Assembly (NCBI GenBank): GCA_028564925.1
Contig: CM053026.1
Coordinates: 599,716,498 to 599,780,497 of the forward strand
Direction: 5' to 3'
DNA length: 64,000 nucleotides
Source of the DNA: Lithobates sylvaticus
Lineage: Eukaryota > Chordata > Amphibia > Anura > Ranidae
Shown one piece after another: positions 11,330 to 23,230 of this stretch. Position numbers and translations under genes: made by a program. The notes below the pieces were generated by a model that was not told the origin of the DNA, made no database searches, and saw only the letters and a list, made by a program, of their open reading frames with translations. Every line of letters begins with the position of its first letter. Within the stretch, counting starts at the first letter, position 1.

Positions 11330-12645
11330 TCATAGGCACGCAGGGATTCTGTCAAGTAATTCCTGCGGTATTGAACTTGGAGTTATTGCTTTATGAAGTG
11401 TCATCAGGAGAGGCAGAGAGCACAAAGCAGATGAGTCTTCTAAGGATAGGGGAGCAAGCCTTTTCTGATAATCTCCTCGAGCCCTGAGACAAAAGCAGTT
11501 GATAACTTGTGTGTGTGCTTTTCCATAACGGGAGAAGCCCAGATCATCAAAGGCCTTTATGAGTCTAGCATGATACTTCTCCACAGACTCCCCTTTATCT
11601 TGGGCAATATCTTGGATTGTGATAGTCTGATCCGCCAATTTCTCCTTTGCCCAGTCGCGGAGTTGGGCACAGAATTCCACGCCTGAGGTGTAGGAAGTGG
11701 TACTTGTCAGGCAGGCATAGACTGAGTAAGTCTCTCCAGGCAGCTGAGTAAGCTTCTTGTATCCGCATTATCCTGTGGTAAAAGGACATTGGCTGTTTCT
11801 CTGGGTAAGGCAGACTTGTCACTAAGGTCACTGCGTGTGATGGGGTAAAAGCGACATACATCACCGGTGCCCCTTCTGGTAACCGAAACTGGTGTTGGGG
11901 CACTGTTCCTTATGGTTGTCAGCATCCGTTTTAGATCCTCTCGGAACTGTGAGTCCGGAGCCGGATTGGGGGTTAAATCAGCAGGTGGCCTTGCTGCCTG
12001 TTGTTGGTCTTCCCACTCGGACGCTTCTTCATCATTAACATATCCGGCCTGTGAAGGTAGTGCTTCTGTATTAGGGAAGACAGGTGTGTGGTAGGAACCA
12101 TCCCGGTTTAAGACAGGAAGAACTGGGTATAGGCCGTGGTTGGTCCTACCGGGTGTACCAAGATGGCCACCGGGTGGAAGTGCACTGGGCTGGGCCTGAA
12201 GTGAGGGCCTAGGTGCACCAAGATGGCCGCTGTGCTTGGGTTGGGGTGGTGAGAAGGGAGTGTACGTAAGGCGGATTGTAGGGTTGTCCCTCTCCTCCTT
12301 GGTTGCATGTTTTTGTATATGGGGGCGGTACAGACACATTATCAGCTTTGTGATAGACATGGCATTTGTCTTGATTTCCTCTTCTATCCAGCCCTCTTTG
12401 TGTAATGCCCTTGCTGTCCTGTACCACGCTTCTGCTGAATCCAATAAGCCGTTATCACACAGAGCGCCTCTTTGTTCTCTTATCAGTACACGCCATTCCT
12501 CAGCTTGTAGTCTAGCAACACAGTCCTTCAAATCACAAACCTTCGCTATTTTGGACAACTTTTTAACTGCTTCACTGCCCTCTCTCCTCTTCACAATATC
12601 ACAAGCTAGCATTCCTTTCTCTGGCTTAGTGTTCTTCTGACCCAT
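11330..12645 (-). pseudogene. gag remnant of the retrovirus fossil
   Basis: The likely start is MGQKNTKPEKG at 12645, with Gly2 as a myristoylation-type N terminus. It is followed by a matrix-like helical part (LQAEEWRVLIREQRGALC), a proline-rich spacer (PPGGHLGTPGR; PRPSLQAQPSALPP) and a capsid-like part around 11600-11900 (YHRIMRIQEAYSAAWRDLL). A frame of more than 300 codons is still open over the N-terminal part. The region as a whole is broken. No zinc knuckle was seen with confidence. Confidence 0.75.
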
Positions 12646-13569
12646 CTCCCCCTCCTCTCTTCGGGCCTCCCAACATGTAACCAAGGTCTTTAACTCTGTC
12701 CTGCTCACCTACAGCAGTCTCGGCTGACGGTTTGAGGGGGGAGTGAGGACAGCTGATAGCTTGATAACCCTCCTGCGTGGCTCTCTGTTCTATCTATTCG
12801 AGGGTCTGCCCAAACCCCCCTTTCACCGGGTAATGTACGTTTAATCTCGAAACTAGCACGTCAGGGGTGGTGGGGAGCAGCGGCTTATGGCCCAACTGAT
12901 CCTTCGGGTAGCCACCTTCTCTCACCTTCACCAATCCCCAACCCTGCTTGTGTATGGCAAACAGTAATCCACAAATACACTCAGGACAAGACATTACACC
13001 TGCCACTCTTTGAACTGCAAAGCTACAGCACTGAGAAAACCCTTAGAAGCCGCTCACCTAAGGAAACTCTCTATAGACGTTAACGAGACTGCCAACATTC
13101 CAGCAAATCTCCTTTCAGCCTGCCAAATTCCAGCAGCTGAGATATTCCTCAGAGGTCCTACACTGTCAACCCCGAGTGACCCGTCTATAAAAACGTTTCC
13201 TTCAGTATTTCATCTCACCGCTAGAGGCAGACAACTCATCTAGGGGTGAGGATACACACCTACAGCTACACTTCAGTCTGCTGTTTTGCAGTTCTTCAGA
13301 ATGACAGACAATGAACAGAAAATGCAGTTAGCAGAAAACCATTGGCAGGTTTGTTCAAATAGCCCCAGGCGAGGAATAAGTTACCTGCCTCTTAGAACAA
13401 TCTAAAGGAGCCAACAAGACAAAATCAACCAGCCCAATCAGAGAAGTCGTACAGTGGTAAGAATAAAAAAAATATGCTTACCGTACAGTTTTAGGGGTGC
13501 GCGCTTAACCCCCCTCTGATCTGGCCAGCCGTTCGGTCCTGGGATGTCTCCTTTAGATTGTAGCCTGGG

Positions 13570-13587
13570 GTCGCTGTTCGGGCGCCA
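13570..13587 (-). other. Primer binding site, tRNA-Lys-like
   Basis: On the minus strand TGGCGCCCGAACAGCGAC lies 2 bp downstream of the 5' LTR. It matches the 3' end of tRNA-Lys3 at 17 of 18 positions. Confidence 0.85.
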
Positions 13588-13589
13588 GT

Positions 13590-14024
13590 TGATAAGGATG
13601 AGAACTACAATTTAGTTCACGGTTGTCTGCTGCTGTTTCTGATTAAAAAGTATGAATGTGCATGCACATCAGGAGTAAACACTCTGAGACACAATCAGCT
13701 TGGCTACTCCTAACTTCTAATTTATTTCTGGGCGGTGTCAATATTTTATACAGAAAGATACATCATTGCTATGTCAGTCTAATAGGTACATCTCATTGGT
13801 TAAAATACAAGAGAAATGAAGAAACTTGATGCTTGAAGGTTGATTGAAGCTCGTTATCGCATTCCTGTAATGTGTGGGATGGGGGGTATAGACGCCATCT
13901 TCAGAGTCAACAGAAAAACAATCTGAATACTACATAATAAGTAAGGAGTTTGCATAGAAACATGTATACACATAAGCAAATAGACATTTTCTGATTATAC
14001 GTATGTACATTACATTCCTTCACA
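13590..14024 (-). repeat. 5' LTR of the retrovirus fossil
   Basis: 435 bp, nearly identical to 5522-5957 and followed by the ATCT duplication. In proviral orientation it is the upstream LTR and would have carried the promoter. Confidence 0.92.
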
Positions 14025-14439
14025 ATCTCAAATTTTGTTTGTCAGAAATTCCGAAGAAAAATGTCCGATGGAGCCTACATACGGTCGGAATTTCCGACAA
14101 CATGCTCCAATCGAACATTTGTTGTCAGAAAATCTGATCGTATGAACACGGCATAACTGTACAAAAACAATACAACCTTAGCTAAGAAAACATTTGCCAT
14201 TTGGATAGAATAGCAAAATTTTTAAGACCCCTGTTGTTTTCTTCTGCGGTCTATATCCCTTTGAATAAATTTTCAGCCACTTTCTGTTCCAGAGGCACAA
14301 CAGGAAGTGAAAGGAAATTTACCTGAATTAAGGAGAAATCGCCAAAAAAATAGACTTCCATACTAGGAGATACAATTAGACAAATTGAGTGTATAGTGGG
14401 AATATTAAGTGCAGACCTAAGCCATAATGTGTGTATGTA

Positions 14440-15475
14440 TTAACCACTTGCAGCCCACCCACCATCAGATGACGGCAGGGCAGTGAGGCTCTCGTTCTGG
14501 GAGGACGTCATATGACGGAGCCCAGAATGTTTGCTCTCGTGCTCCCCCTGGGGCACGCAGCGCGGTGATCGCAGCCACGCCGTGTTGCTAGGACACGGCG
14601 CGACCCCGATCTCCGCGCCCGCAGCCCTTTAACCATGTGATCAGCTGATTGCAATCACAGCCGGTCACATGTAAACACAGAGATGCCGGTAATCGTCTCT
14701 CCTTGCCTTACACTGACAGAGTGTGAGGAGAGGAGAGCTGATCAGCGACATCTCCTCACAGAGGACATCTGGGCATGTAATCAGGGTACTGATAATCAGT
14801 GCCCTGATTACAATAAAGCGCAGTGTCAGAAGGGAGTGTCCACCAGTGCCAGCAGACAGTGCCCACCAGTGCCAGCAGACAGTGCCCACCAGTGCCAGCA
14901 AACAGTGCCCACCAGTGCCAGCAGACAGTGCCCACCAGTGCCAGCAGACAGTGCCCACCAGTGCCAGCAATCAGTACCCATTAGTAATGCCAGTCAGTGT
15001 TGGCTATCACTGCTGCCCATCAATACCCATCACTGCTGCCCATCAGTGCTGCCCACCAGTGCCACCCACCAGTGCCACCCACCAGTGCCACCCACCAGTG
15101 CCACCCACCAGTGCCCATAAGTGCCACCTCACCAGTGCCTATCAATGCAGCCTATCAGTGCCCATTAGTGCCGCCTCTTTAGCACCCATCAGTGAAGGAG
15201 AAAAATTACTTATTTACTAAATTTACTGCCAGAAACTAAGAAAAACATTTTTTTTTTCAAAATTTTCAGTCTTTTTTTTTTTTAGGAAAAAATAAAAAAC
15301 CCAGAAGTGATTGAATACCACCAAAAGAAAGCTCTATTTGTGTAAAGAAAATGATAAAAATGTCACATGGTTACACAGTGTAGCATGACCACGCAATTGT
15401 CATTCAAAGTGTGACAGCGCTGAAAAATGGCTTGGGCAGGAAGGGTGTGTAAGTACCCTGTATTGAAGTAGTTAA
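14440..15475. mobile_element. TTAA-bounded non-autonomous DNA transposon (family 1, second copy)
   Basis: The ends TTAACCACTTGCAGCC and CCTGTATTGAAGTAGTTAA match the element at 1209-2224, as does the interior word ACCAAAAGAAAGCTCTATTTG. The middle carries a tandem array instead of the other copy's sequence. There is no transposase. Confidence 0.75.
14838..15120. repeat. Minisatellite inside the TTAA element
   Basis: Two adjoining arrays occur: a roughly 23-bp unit CCACCAGTGCCAGCAGACAG (to about 14970) and an 11-14-bp unit CCCACCAGTGCCAC (15050-15120). They produce long spurious C/H/Q/P-rich frames. Confidence 0.85.
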
Positions 15476-16324
15476 AAAATTGTGCAAGTATGCAGACAGT
15501 AGGTATAACACATTGACTGTGCAAAATAAAATAAAGTGCTAGGTGCAAACAGCAATAAATGAGTATAAATACAATTCATAAATTAAAATCACTAAAACAT
15601 CCATATATGTGAAATGGCATTGTGAAAAAATAACCCATGAGGGAAAACACAAAAAACAGTCCAAACTGGTGAAATGAAATCACAAGTGTTTAGGTAGAAA
15701 TCAATGTTGAAATTGAAGATATATTCGACCTCTGATGGATAGGCCACCATCCAGTAAGGAAATCACCATAGATTGTGAATCTATCACCAATGAAAAAAAT
15801 TGAATACTCTTACCGGACTCAGTGGACCCAATGCCAGCGGCACTAAGTCAAACAGGCATTTATTCACAATACCTATGTGGACTTTTGATTTTAATTTATG
15901 AATTGTATTTATACTCATTTATTGCTGTTTGCACCTAGCACTTTATTTTATTTTTCACAGTCAATGGGGGTTATTTACGAAAGGCAAATCCACTTTGCAC
16001 TACAAGTGCAAACTACAAGTGCAAAGTGCACTTGAAATTGCACTGAAAGTGCATTTGGAAGTGCAGTCACTGTAGATCCAAGGGGGACATGCAAGGAAAA
16101 TAAAAAACAGCATTTTAGCTTGCACATTAGCTTGCACATGATTGGATAATAAAATCAGCAGAGCTTCCCCTCATTTCAGATCTACCCCTCAGATTTACAG
16201 CGATTGCACTTCCAAGTGCACTTTGCATTTGTAGTTTGCACTTGTAGTGCAAAGTGGATTTGCCTTTCGTAAATAACCCCCTATGTGTTATACCTACTGT
16301 TTGCATACTTGCACAATTTTTTAA
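15472..16324. repeat. Long inverted repeat bounded by TTAA, with a nested MITE
   Basis: The left arm, about 120 bp from TTAAAAAATTGTGCAAG, returns inverted as CTTGCACAATTTTTTAA at the right, around a 290-bp spacer. The right arm is split by the MITE at 15966-16281. The left TTAA is shared with the preceding element, so one used the other's terminus as a target or both are parts of a composite. Confidence 0.65.
15966..16281. mobile_element. MITE with long inverted repeats (GGGGGTTATTTACGAAAG)
   Basis: GGGGGTTATTTACGAAAGGC at the left and its complement at the right extend into arms of about 60 bp built from the words GTGCAAA and AAGTGCA. It is 316 bp and non-coding. It sits in one arm of the larger palindrome, and the other arm shows the unbroken sequence. 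Confidence 0.75.
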
Positions 16325-16355
16325 TATATACACACAATATATATTAGCGCTGCAC

Positions 16356-16869
16356 TTAAAGGGGTTGTAAAGGTAAAACATTTTTCACCTTAATGCATTC
16401 TATGCATTAAGGTGAAAAAACATCTGACAATGCTGGCCCCCCCAGCCCCCCGTTTTACTTACTTGACCCCTCGAAAGTCCCGCGCTCGCCTCCGACATCC
16501 TCTTCGCCGCTCAGCCTGGCCGTTGATTGGCTAGAGTGGATGGATTGAAAACAGCGCAGCCATTGGCTCACGCTGCTGTCAATCAAATCCAATGACGCAG
16601 CGCGCCAGGGGGTGGGGCCGAGTGATACAGTGAGCGGCTATATCCACCGGCTGTATCACGGGAGCGCGCCCGCAAGCACTTCTCACCATGCGAGGGAGCT
16701 CGCATGAACGTGAGAAGTACTTGCGAGGGGAAACCGAGACAGCTGCTGAGGGACCCCAGAAGACCAGGTTCGGGGCCACTCTGTGCAAAACGAGCTGCAC
16801 AGTGGAGGTAAGTATAACATGTTTGTTATTTAAAAAAATAAAATTAATTTCGCTTTACAATCCCTTTAA
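16356..16869. mobile_element. TTAA-bounded MITE (TTAAAGGGGTTGTAAAGG family)
   Basis: The ends TTAAAGGGGTTGTAAAGG and CTTTACAATCCCTTTAA are inverted repeats on TTAA. The interior has a short ACCTTAATGCATT hairpin at the left and GC-rich sequence after it. Relatives lie at 28304, 41838, 49356 and 50636. Confidence 0.78.
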
Positions 16870-18119
16870 TATTCCCACTATCTGACTATTCTCTGTCTGC
16901 TTCCCTGGCACTGACCTCGGCCTGTTACAAGACCTTGCTCTGCCTGTTTGCCTGGTACTGACCACGGCCCACTACTGGACCTTGCTCTGCCTGTTCCCTG
17001 TTCACGCTGCTGCCTTACCATGTAAGACCCTGGCTCACCTTGACTACATCTTTTTCCATCGTAATCACCTGCTACAATGCTACTGGCACCTGTGCTTCTT
17101 TGTGCCTTGTACCTCTGTCAAGGGAAGCCCTCTTGTCAACTCGACCTCCAACCAAGGTACGTGACAACCTGGTAATAATAAAAAAAAAGGGAACAGGCAT
17201 CAGCACTGTGGACCAATCACTTGTTGCAGTTAGTAATAGACTACAACTAAGAAGATTTTGTCTATGTTCATGTGGAAAGGGTGCTCACCTAAGGAAAGGA
17301 GGGATTTGGTTATATAGACAGATGAGGTGTAGATTTGTAATGTGAATTACAAAATTTAGATAAAAAAAATAGAAGTAGGACAACAATAAAGACATTAGTG
17401 GGACACCCTGCATCAGTATGCAAATGCAAAGATATAAAAACAACTGTTAAGTATGTAATGTAGTTGAATGATCTTCTTCCATATTTTAAAGGGGAGAAAA
17501 GAAAAAAGATGAACGTGTACACTAGTTCTACATACCAATGCTAAGGTTTAACTATAACAACACATTTTTAAGCCATGAGATATTTTATGTATATACAAGA
17601 GATATTAAAAATGAAATAATCGTAAGTAATATTCAGATGTCAGGTTGCTTTAGACACACATCTGGCTTGAAACCCTTTGCCATTTTAATTTTCAATGACT
17701 GTCCACTAGATTGCCTTATATGTAAACCCGTTGGATTATACAGCCTATTACCAAAGAAGGTACAAAGGAAAATAAAATGTGCCTATTGTTTTGCAAGGAT
17801 CTTGTGATTGCTCTCAGAACCCTATAGTACCGGTTCTGGTAATACAATGGATTTAATGTTGATAACTCAATGGTGGGTAGATAAGGCAGAAATAAAATTA
17901 AAAATAGAAAATCTATCTGTCATGCTTTGGTTATATATTTCCCTGCTGTTTTACACACTGACCCAGTAGAGCTGTATCACACAGTGTTACTAGCTGGCGT
18001 TAATATAGGAAATTGTCGGTCTTAAAATACTAATACTTTTTGCCTAAAGCTAAAATAAATGAGATAGAATTAAACAGAAAAAGGACAATCTTGTGCAATT
18101 GTGTAACACACACACACAC

Positions 18120-18120
<1 letters not shown>
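16870..18120. other. Unassigned sequence
   Basis: 16880-17165 has imperfect repeats of a CTTGCTCTGCCTGTT word. The rest is AT-rich and I recognise nothing. Frames of up to about 100 codons look like chance. Confidence 0.45.
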
Positions 18121-18121
<1 letters not shown>

Positions 18122-18181
<60 letters not shown>

Positions 18182-18192
18182 TATACACATAC
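18122..18192. repeat. (AT)n and (AC)n microsatellite
   Basis: About 25 AT units flanked on both sides by AC runs. Confidence 0.95.
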
Positions 18193-18234
18193 ACACCCCT
18201 CACATTTTTTGTAAATATTATATTATACCTTTTC

Positions 18235-18396
18235 ATGTGACAACACTGAAGAAATTACACTTTGCTCACTTTGCTACAATGTAGCAGGAGCAGGAGTGTG
18301 CAGCTCAACACACAGCCATTAATGTCTAAACCGCTGGCAACAAAAGTGAGTACACCCCTAAGTGAAAATGTCCAAATTGGGCCCAATTGCATTCAC
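18235..18396 (+). mobile_element. Tc1/mariner remnant, 5' end only
   Basis: The words CAACAAAAGTGAGTACACCC and AAGTGAAAATGTCCAAATTG are the internal terminal-repeat sequence of a widespread vertebrate Tc1 family. The transposase and the other end are missing. Confidence 0.6.
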
Positions 18397-18728
18397 TGGT
18401 ATTATTAACCATAAGTGAACAGTGGGTCAGAAGAGCTTATTATGATGACCTCCCCCAATCTGTACACTTCTTTTACATTCACCTCGTACTTTTCCTATCA
18501 TCACAAAAAAAAAAAACTCATATAGTGCAATAAGATCTTAAAGAGCAGATTAAAAAAAAACAAATAAAATTGGAGTAAGCAAGTGACATTAGTCTGTTGG
18601 ATATGTGATACACTAGGACACACACCAACATTGCAGGGGGATTGAAAGAGTTTGCATATTTGCAATTTACTGATGCTGGTTGCAGCACTATAATGCATAA
18701 TATGCAGAAGTATTTCAGAAATATTAAC

Positions 18729-18952
18729 TTAAAGCGGAAGTAAACCCATCGATTTAACAGTCTAAAAAAAAAAAGGCATGCCATGAATGCTTACTGCACA
18801 TTGGCTGTGCTCTCAACCAAACAGTCAAACCATCCAATGGCTGGTGTCATAACGGATCACATGTGCAGCACTGTGGCAGTTGAAGATTAAACAGAGGCAA
18901 AGATGGCAGCTTCCTTGGCTGAAAACGATAGGGGGGTTTACTTCCACTTTAA
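18729..18952. mobile_element. TTAA-bounded MITE, 224 bp (GCGGAAGTAAACCC family)
   Basis: The ends TTAAAGCGGAAGTAAACCC and GGGTTTACTTCCACTTTAA are inverted repeats on TTAA. A copy at 32749-32961 is about 95% identical by eye. It is non-coding. Confidence 0.82.
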
Positions 18953-19134
18953 AAATGAACAAAATAGCTGACATACTAGTGCCAAAAGTACACAAGCCAA
19001 GTACATGAGTATTTAAGGCCAGTTATTGTATGCTTTGTCCACTGCTGCATTACATAGAATGTGGTACGTTTGGTATGCTGTTGGTTTCCTAAGCTATAAA
19101 AGCTATTTTATATAAAGCAGTATTATACTGTATG

Positions 19135-19137
<3 letters not shown>

Positions 19138-19190
<53 letters not shown>
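19138..19190. repeat. (AT)n microsatellite
   Basis: About 26 perfect AT units. Confidence 0.95.
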
Positions 19191-19194
<4 letters not shown>

Positions 19195-20093
19195 CTATAC
19201 AGTAGAAGACTATGAGGTGGATATGGAAGAAGTTCACAGGCAAAGAGTTCATATTGGAGAAGTCCATTATAATAAATGTATCTGGCTCACTTAGGGTCAA
19301 TACCATTCCGTAAAAAATGCAGAATCATAAAGGTGGTGTTGAAGCACAACATATTTTGGAAGAAAATGTATGGATTTATTTAGACTTAAAGTGTCATTAA
19401 ACCCACATTATTAAAAACTGTCAGTACATGCTGTTCATACTCACTCAATCACTATGGAACTATGGGGTTTTTTGTATTCTGCAAAACACCTGGTTGATCC
19501 TGCTGTCCCTTCCTCCTTGTCTGTGTCCCCGATGCAGCCTGAGATTTTGTAGACCAGCAATTGCCATATCTACTGAGCATACTCTACTGTCAGTTCCCTT
19601 CTAGGTTGTTTGTTTCCTCTTTTATTTTTTTTTATTTTTTTTTTTGAAGGGCATAAAACATACAGAAATACATTTTCACAGATGATGTCAAAAGAATATT
19701 TAGAAAATAATTGGTAGAACATTGCTTTTATTTTTATCTGTGCAGGCCATATAACCATAGAGTCCCAGAACCATAGAGTCCCACATGTGGGCATATACAC
19801 AGGGATAAATACCATAACTGCCCGCTCTCCCTCCTCCTCCATGCCCACTAAACAGCTAAACACAATAGGGGCTATTTATTACATGTTGATTGATGGAGGC
19901 ATAACCTCCCTGTAGTTATAAGCACATACAGACAATAGACACAGGCTGGGGAGGTATGAAACAGGCTATGATTGGCAGAACCTCATCCTAGATGGCCCAC
20001 ACCATGTTTCTGTAAAAATGGCCCTTTCCTAGCTGGCCCTGTTGCATTCTCTGAAAAAGCACGTGGTTTGGATTGGTGAAAGCAGTTTACAGC
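19191..20093. other. Unassigned sequence
   Basis: Mostly AT-rich with a T-rich run at 19615-19650. No coding signal is seen. Confidence 0.45.
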
Positions 20094-20345
20094 CTTTGGA
20101 GAATAGAGTGGAGTGGGGAGTTCCCCTTTAAAAGCAAAAATTAGACCATGGAAATCCAAAGGGTTATAGGGGGTATACAAGAGCATTGTAGAATGGAGTG
20201 TGGAGTTCCCCTTTAAAAGCAAAAGTTAGCCCATGGAAATCCAAGGGGTTAGAGGGGGGGGGGGGGGGGGGACAAGCGCATTGGAGAATGGAGTGTGGAG
20301 TTTCCCTATAAAAGCAAAAGCTAGCCCAAGGAAATCATATGCATT
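20094..20345. repeat. Three tandem copies of an 85-95-bp unit
   Basis: The block GTTCCCCTTTAAAAGCAAAA followed by AGNCCATGGAAATCCAA recurs at 20120, 20205 and 20300. The third interval is lengthened by a run of about 18 G. Confidence 0.85.
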
Positions 20346-22462
20346 AGCAGGGGAAGGTTAAATGCCCTTTTAGGAGGAGCTAGAGGAGCGAGCATAATTT
20401 TACATAATTTTAACACGGTGCATGTCACATGTTGGCAACGTAACATGCTAACATGACCTGTGTGCAAATCTTCTTGAAAAAAAACCTAAAGGTGAACTGG
20501 CGTAAAAATATGTGTCAAGTTTAGAGGTGCACCCGTTCAACCCATGCAATTGCAAGTACGTTGCTTAACATTTACTAAGATTTTGGTCGCGCAGTGAACA
20601 AACGCATGCAAACAAGCGCAACAGCTGCTTGCGCATGCGGACTGCTTACATTGATCTCACGTAGTTCTAAACGTACTTGCGGGCACAGCAGGCTTTCTCT
20701 GAAAAAGCTACTTTCTCATTCTTATTTGGGCATATTTGTTACTTGGGCAGTTGCTACTAAACTTCCTCATATCACCCCATAATATTGGCACCTCCAGTAG
20801 CGCACAGATTGCATTCTCCCGTGCGCCGAGATTGCTATAGTAAATGGGCGATTCGCGATCTGTTACCGGCATTTCCTAAATATGAAAACGTGCGTTGCGC
20901 CTCACCGTGTGCCTCTGCTGAAGGCGCGCGGCTTTCATAAATCACCCCCAAAGTGTCTTTATATTTTAGATAACATCCTCAACTGTAATAGGTTACCATC
21001 TGTTCTGCCTTAGGCAAAGATAGGTGTTTGCAAGAGTGCTTAGGTGCTTGCAAGATTCATATGCTGACTTAACTCCTAATAGAGCTCATAAGCATCATTT
21101 CAATATGTAAGAGCATAGCTTGCTTTTTTATCATTTTAACACAGCAATTGAATCTGTTATCTATAGTACATAAAGAGCATTTGTTGCTAATGGCCCTTTA
21201 TTTTAGGAAAGAACAATACCAGATATCTGCCACAAAATCTAACTACAGGTATACAGAATGCATGTGTAGATACCAAGGTAACTGATAACCACCAGTAATG
21301 AATCGAGGAAACTATCTCACTATGCAATAGAAATCAATACATCATATTTATATTGTTCCGTGAAAATGGAAACATGATCTTTCAAACAGTGCAGGCATCT
21401 TTTATCATTAACTTCCTAAACTTTTCAAAGTCACCTTGTTATAGGATTTCTGAAAAAGACTGAATAAATTGCTTGGATATGCTATGAAACCTTTGCAACA
21501 TCACAGAACAAGTCCAGCTGAATGTGACTAACTATTACTAGCTATACCATGATCGGGATAAATGAGAACTTTCATTGACATAGAATTCCTGCAATGTTCT
21601 AACTTGTTAAATGGTGTGTTACAAACAATGATGACAATTTCTTGTTAGAATGTTTATATCTGAAATTGATTCTGCATGATACATTGCCTTGATAACTTTA
21701 AAGCGTGCACACACAATGACAGTGGGTAGAGAGAAGTTGTGCAATCCTAGGAACAGAAAAGGGCCAAGGGATCTGTCAAACCTGCACATGCTCAGACAGT
21801 TAAGAAATGAATGGCGCTATATAAGAGATGGAAAGGACATACTAAAAGCCTATTGTGTTAGATGCATAAAAAAAAAGTCAGACTCCAAAATAATGTTCGG
21901 AAGATACCACAATGATCACTCTGGTCACTCTCCTGCTCTGTGCAATAAGTCCCCATGTGGGGTCAAAACTTTTATCTTGAATGTTAAATGTATGTGGATA
22001 ATGCACTCTTCGCTGCCTTCTAACCACTGGGGATGGCCAAGTTGACTGCAAGTATAGGAAAACACAGATGGTGCATAGGCCTAGAGCATTATCCTTAATA
22101 CATGTTTTTATTGAATAATATAAAACGGAGGTGAATATACTCACAAACCAAGGTTTTCATCATAGCTTTAACACAACATCAACTGCTTAAGTCCATATGC
22201 GTAAATTCATAATGCTTGTAGACACATGGGCTAACGCATTTTAAGGTTTCCCTCTTTTTCAGAGCCTTGTCTGGATGACTTTTAGTGCAGGTTAGGAGCT
22301 CTTTTGGTCCTGATCCGTGCCTCTCAGGTCAGTGCTGTCCATGCTCAGAGCCCCATCTACTGTTTGAGGCTCTGAGCATCTGCCATAGGCAGAAGAAAGG
22401 GAACAAAGCAAAACAAAAAGGAACACAATTACACTGATTAAAATTGTAGGATGAAATTATAG
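20346..22462. other. Unassigned sequence
   Basis: 20930-20950 carries a MITE-like end (GCTTTCATAAATCACCCCC) whose partner I could not place. A 118-codon frame at 21689-22045 matches no family I know and shows no domain, so I do not call it a gene. The rest has no recognisable features. Confidence 0.4.
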
Positions 22463-23230
22463 TTAAGGCTGAACTCTAGGCAGGGTCCAGTTTTATCCTT
22501 TAAAAGTTCCTAATTGTACTCTTTTAGCATAGAACTAGCATAAATCCCTGCATCTGTGTGGATATCAGTATCTTTAATCTAACCCACAGCAGTTCATTGG
22601 GAGAGGAAGTTGGCATTACAAGACAGTCAGAGCTCTACTGCTTTGCAGAGTGCTGTCAGTCAACAGTTTGAATGTGCTTACAGTAAGGGAAAGCAGAGTG
22701 ATCACCTCATCAGTGTGCAGTTTCTCCATTGACAATCACCGGCTGAATGCAGATTAGTTACTAAGACCGACCATAGATGGTTCAAACCTTGGCCAGTTCA
22801 ACAGGAACCGGCTGAGGTTCAAACCATGTATGGGCAGGTGAAAGAACTTTGCTTTGTGTATGGGCTGCTTAAGCTATATATCTGAAAGTAACCCTGTTAC
22901 TGAACTAAAAATGCAAACAAATTAGCTCTTTTTGAATAAAAATATAAATATTCTTGCTACCTATCACTCCAAACTCTGCTGCACTGAGTTTGTCCTAAGT
23001 CTGAAAGGAAACCAACAAGTCTCTCAATCTTCTGTGGTCCCCAGCAGTGGGATACTAGAGGCTCAATACCAAAATATGATTTAAGTGCACTAAAATATGA
23101 TCACTGATGTGCTTATTCCCTCTGGAAGAGGTTACTGAACCAAAACACACATTCTTTGGTAGGTCATTTAGTTCTTGTATACCTTATTAAATTATGTATT
23201 TAGCTGCGACGCCTGGAGTTCAGCTTTGAA
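22463..23230. mobile_element. TTAA-type MITE with decayed right end
   Basis: The left end TTAAGGCTGAACTCTAGGCA pairs with the right end GCCTGGAGTTCAGCTTTGAA as inverted repeats. The right TTAA has mutated to TGAA. It is about 770 bp and non-coding. Confidence 0.6.

Larger units (their letters stand above)
5522..14024 (-). mobile_element. Class I (gamma/epsilon-type) endogenous retrovirus fossil, reverse strand
   Basis: This is an old provirus with two LTRs of about 435 bp, a 4-bp target duplication ATCT (5518-5521 and 14025-14028), a primer binding site, gag, pol and a shortened env, all on the minus strand. The two LTRs differ at only about 1-2% of positions, which suggests a few million years of age under an ordinary vertebrate neutral rate. 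The copy is clearly broken: I estimate around ten interruptions over the coding regions. It is also split by a palindromic insert in pol and a hAT element between env and the 3' LTR. It landed in a small MITE. The class assignment rests on the style of gag, reverse transcriptase and integrase and on the 4-bp duplication. Confidence 0.88.
5245..14153. mobile_element. TAA-flanked Harbinger-like MITE, split by a retrovirus
   Basis: The left end TGCCGCGTACACACGATC and the right end (GATCGTATGAACACGGCA) are inverted repeats flanked by TAA at 5242-5244 and 14154-14156, as expected for PIF/Harbinger target sites. Without the retroviral insertion the MITE is only about 400 bp (5245-5521 plus 14029-14153). 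It has no coding capacity. Related ends occur at 56811, 60452 and 63977. Confidence 0.7.

Noticed and set aside
14683-15220. Plus-strand frames with CPPVPADSAHQCQ repeats
   Set aside because: Translation of tandem repeats inside a TTAA element, with several frames open at once.
18122-19190. TA runs as replication or regulatory elements
   Set aside because: Ordinary microsatellites with no further supporting structure.
21689-22045. 118-codon plus-strand frame as a host gene
   Set aside because: No recognisable domain, splice context or codon signal.
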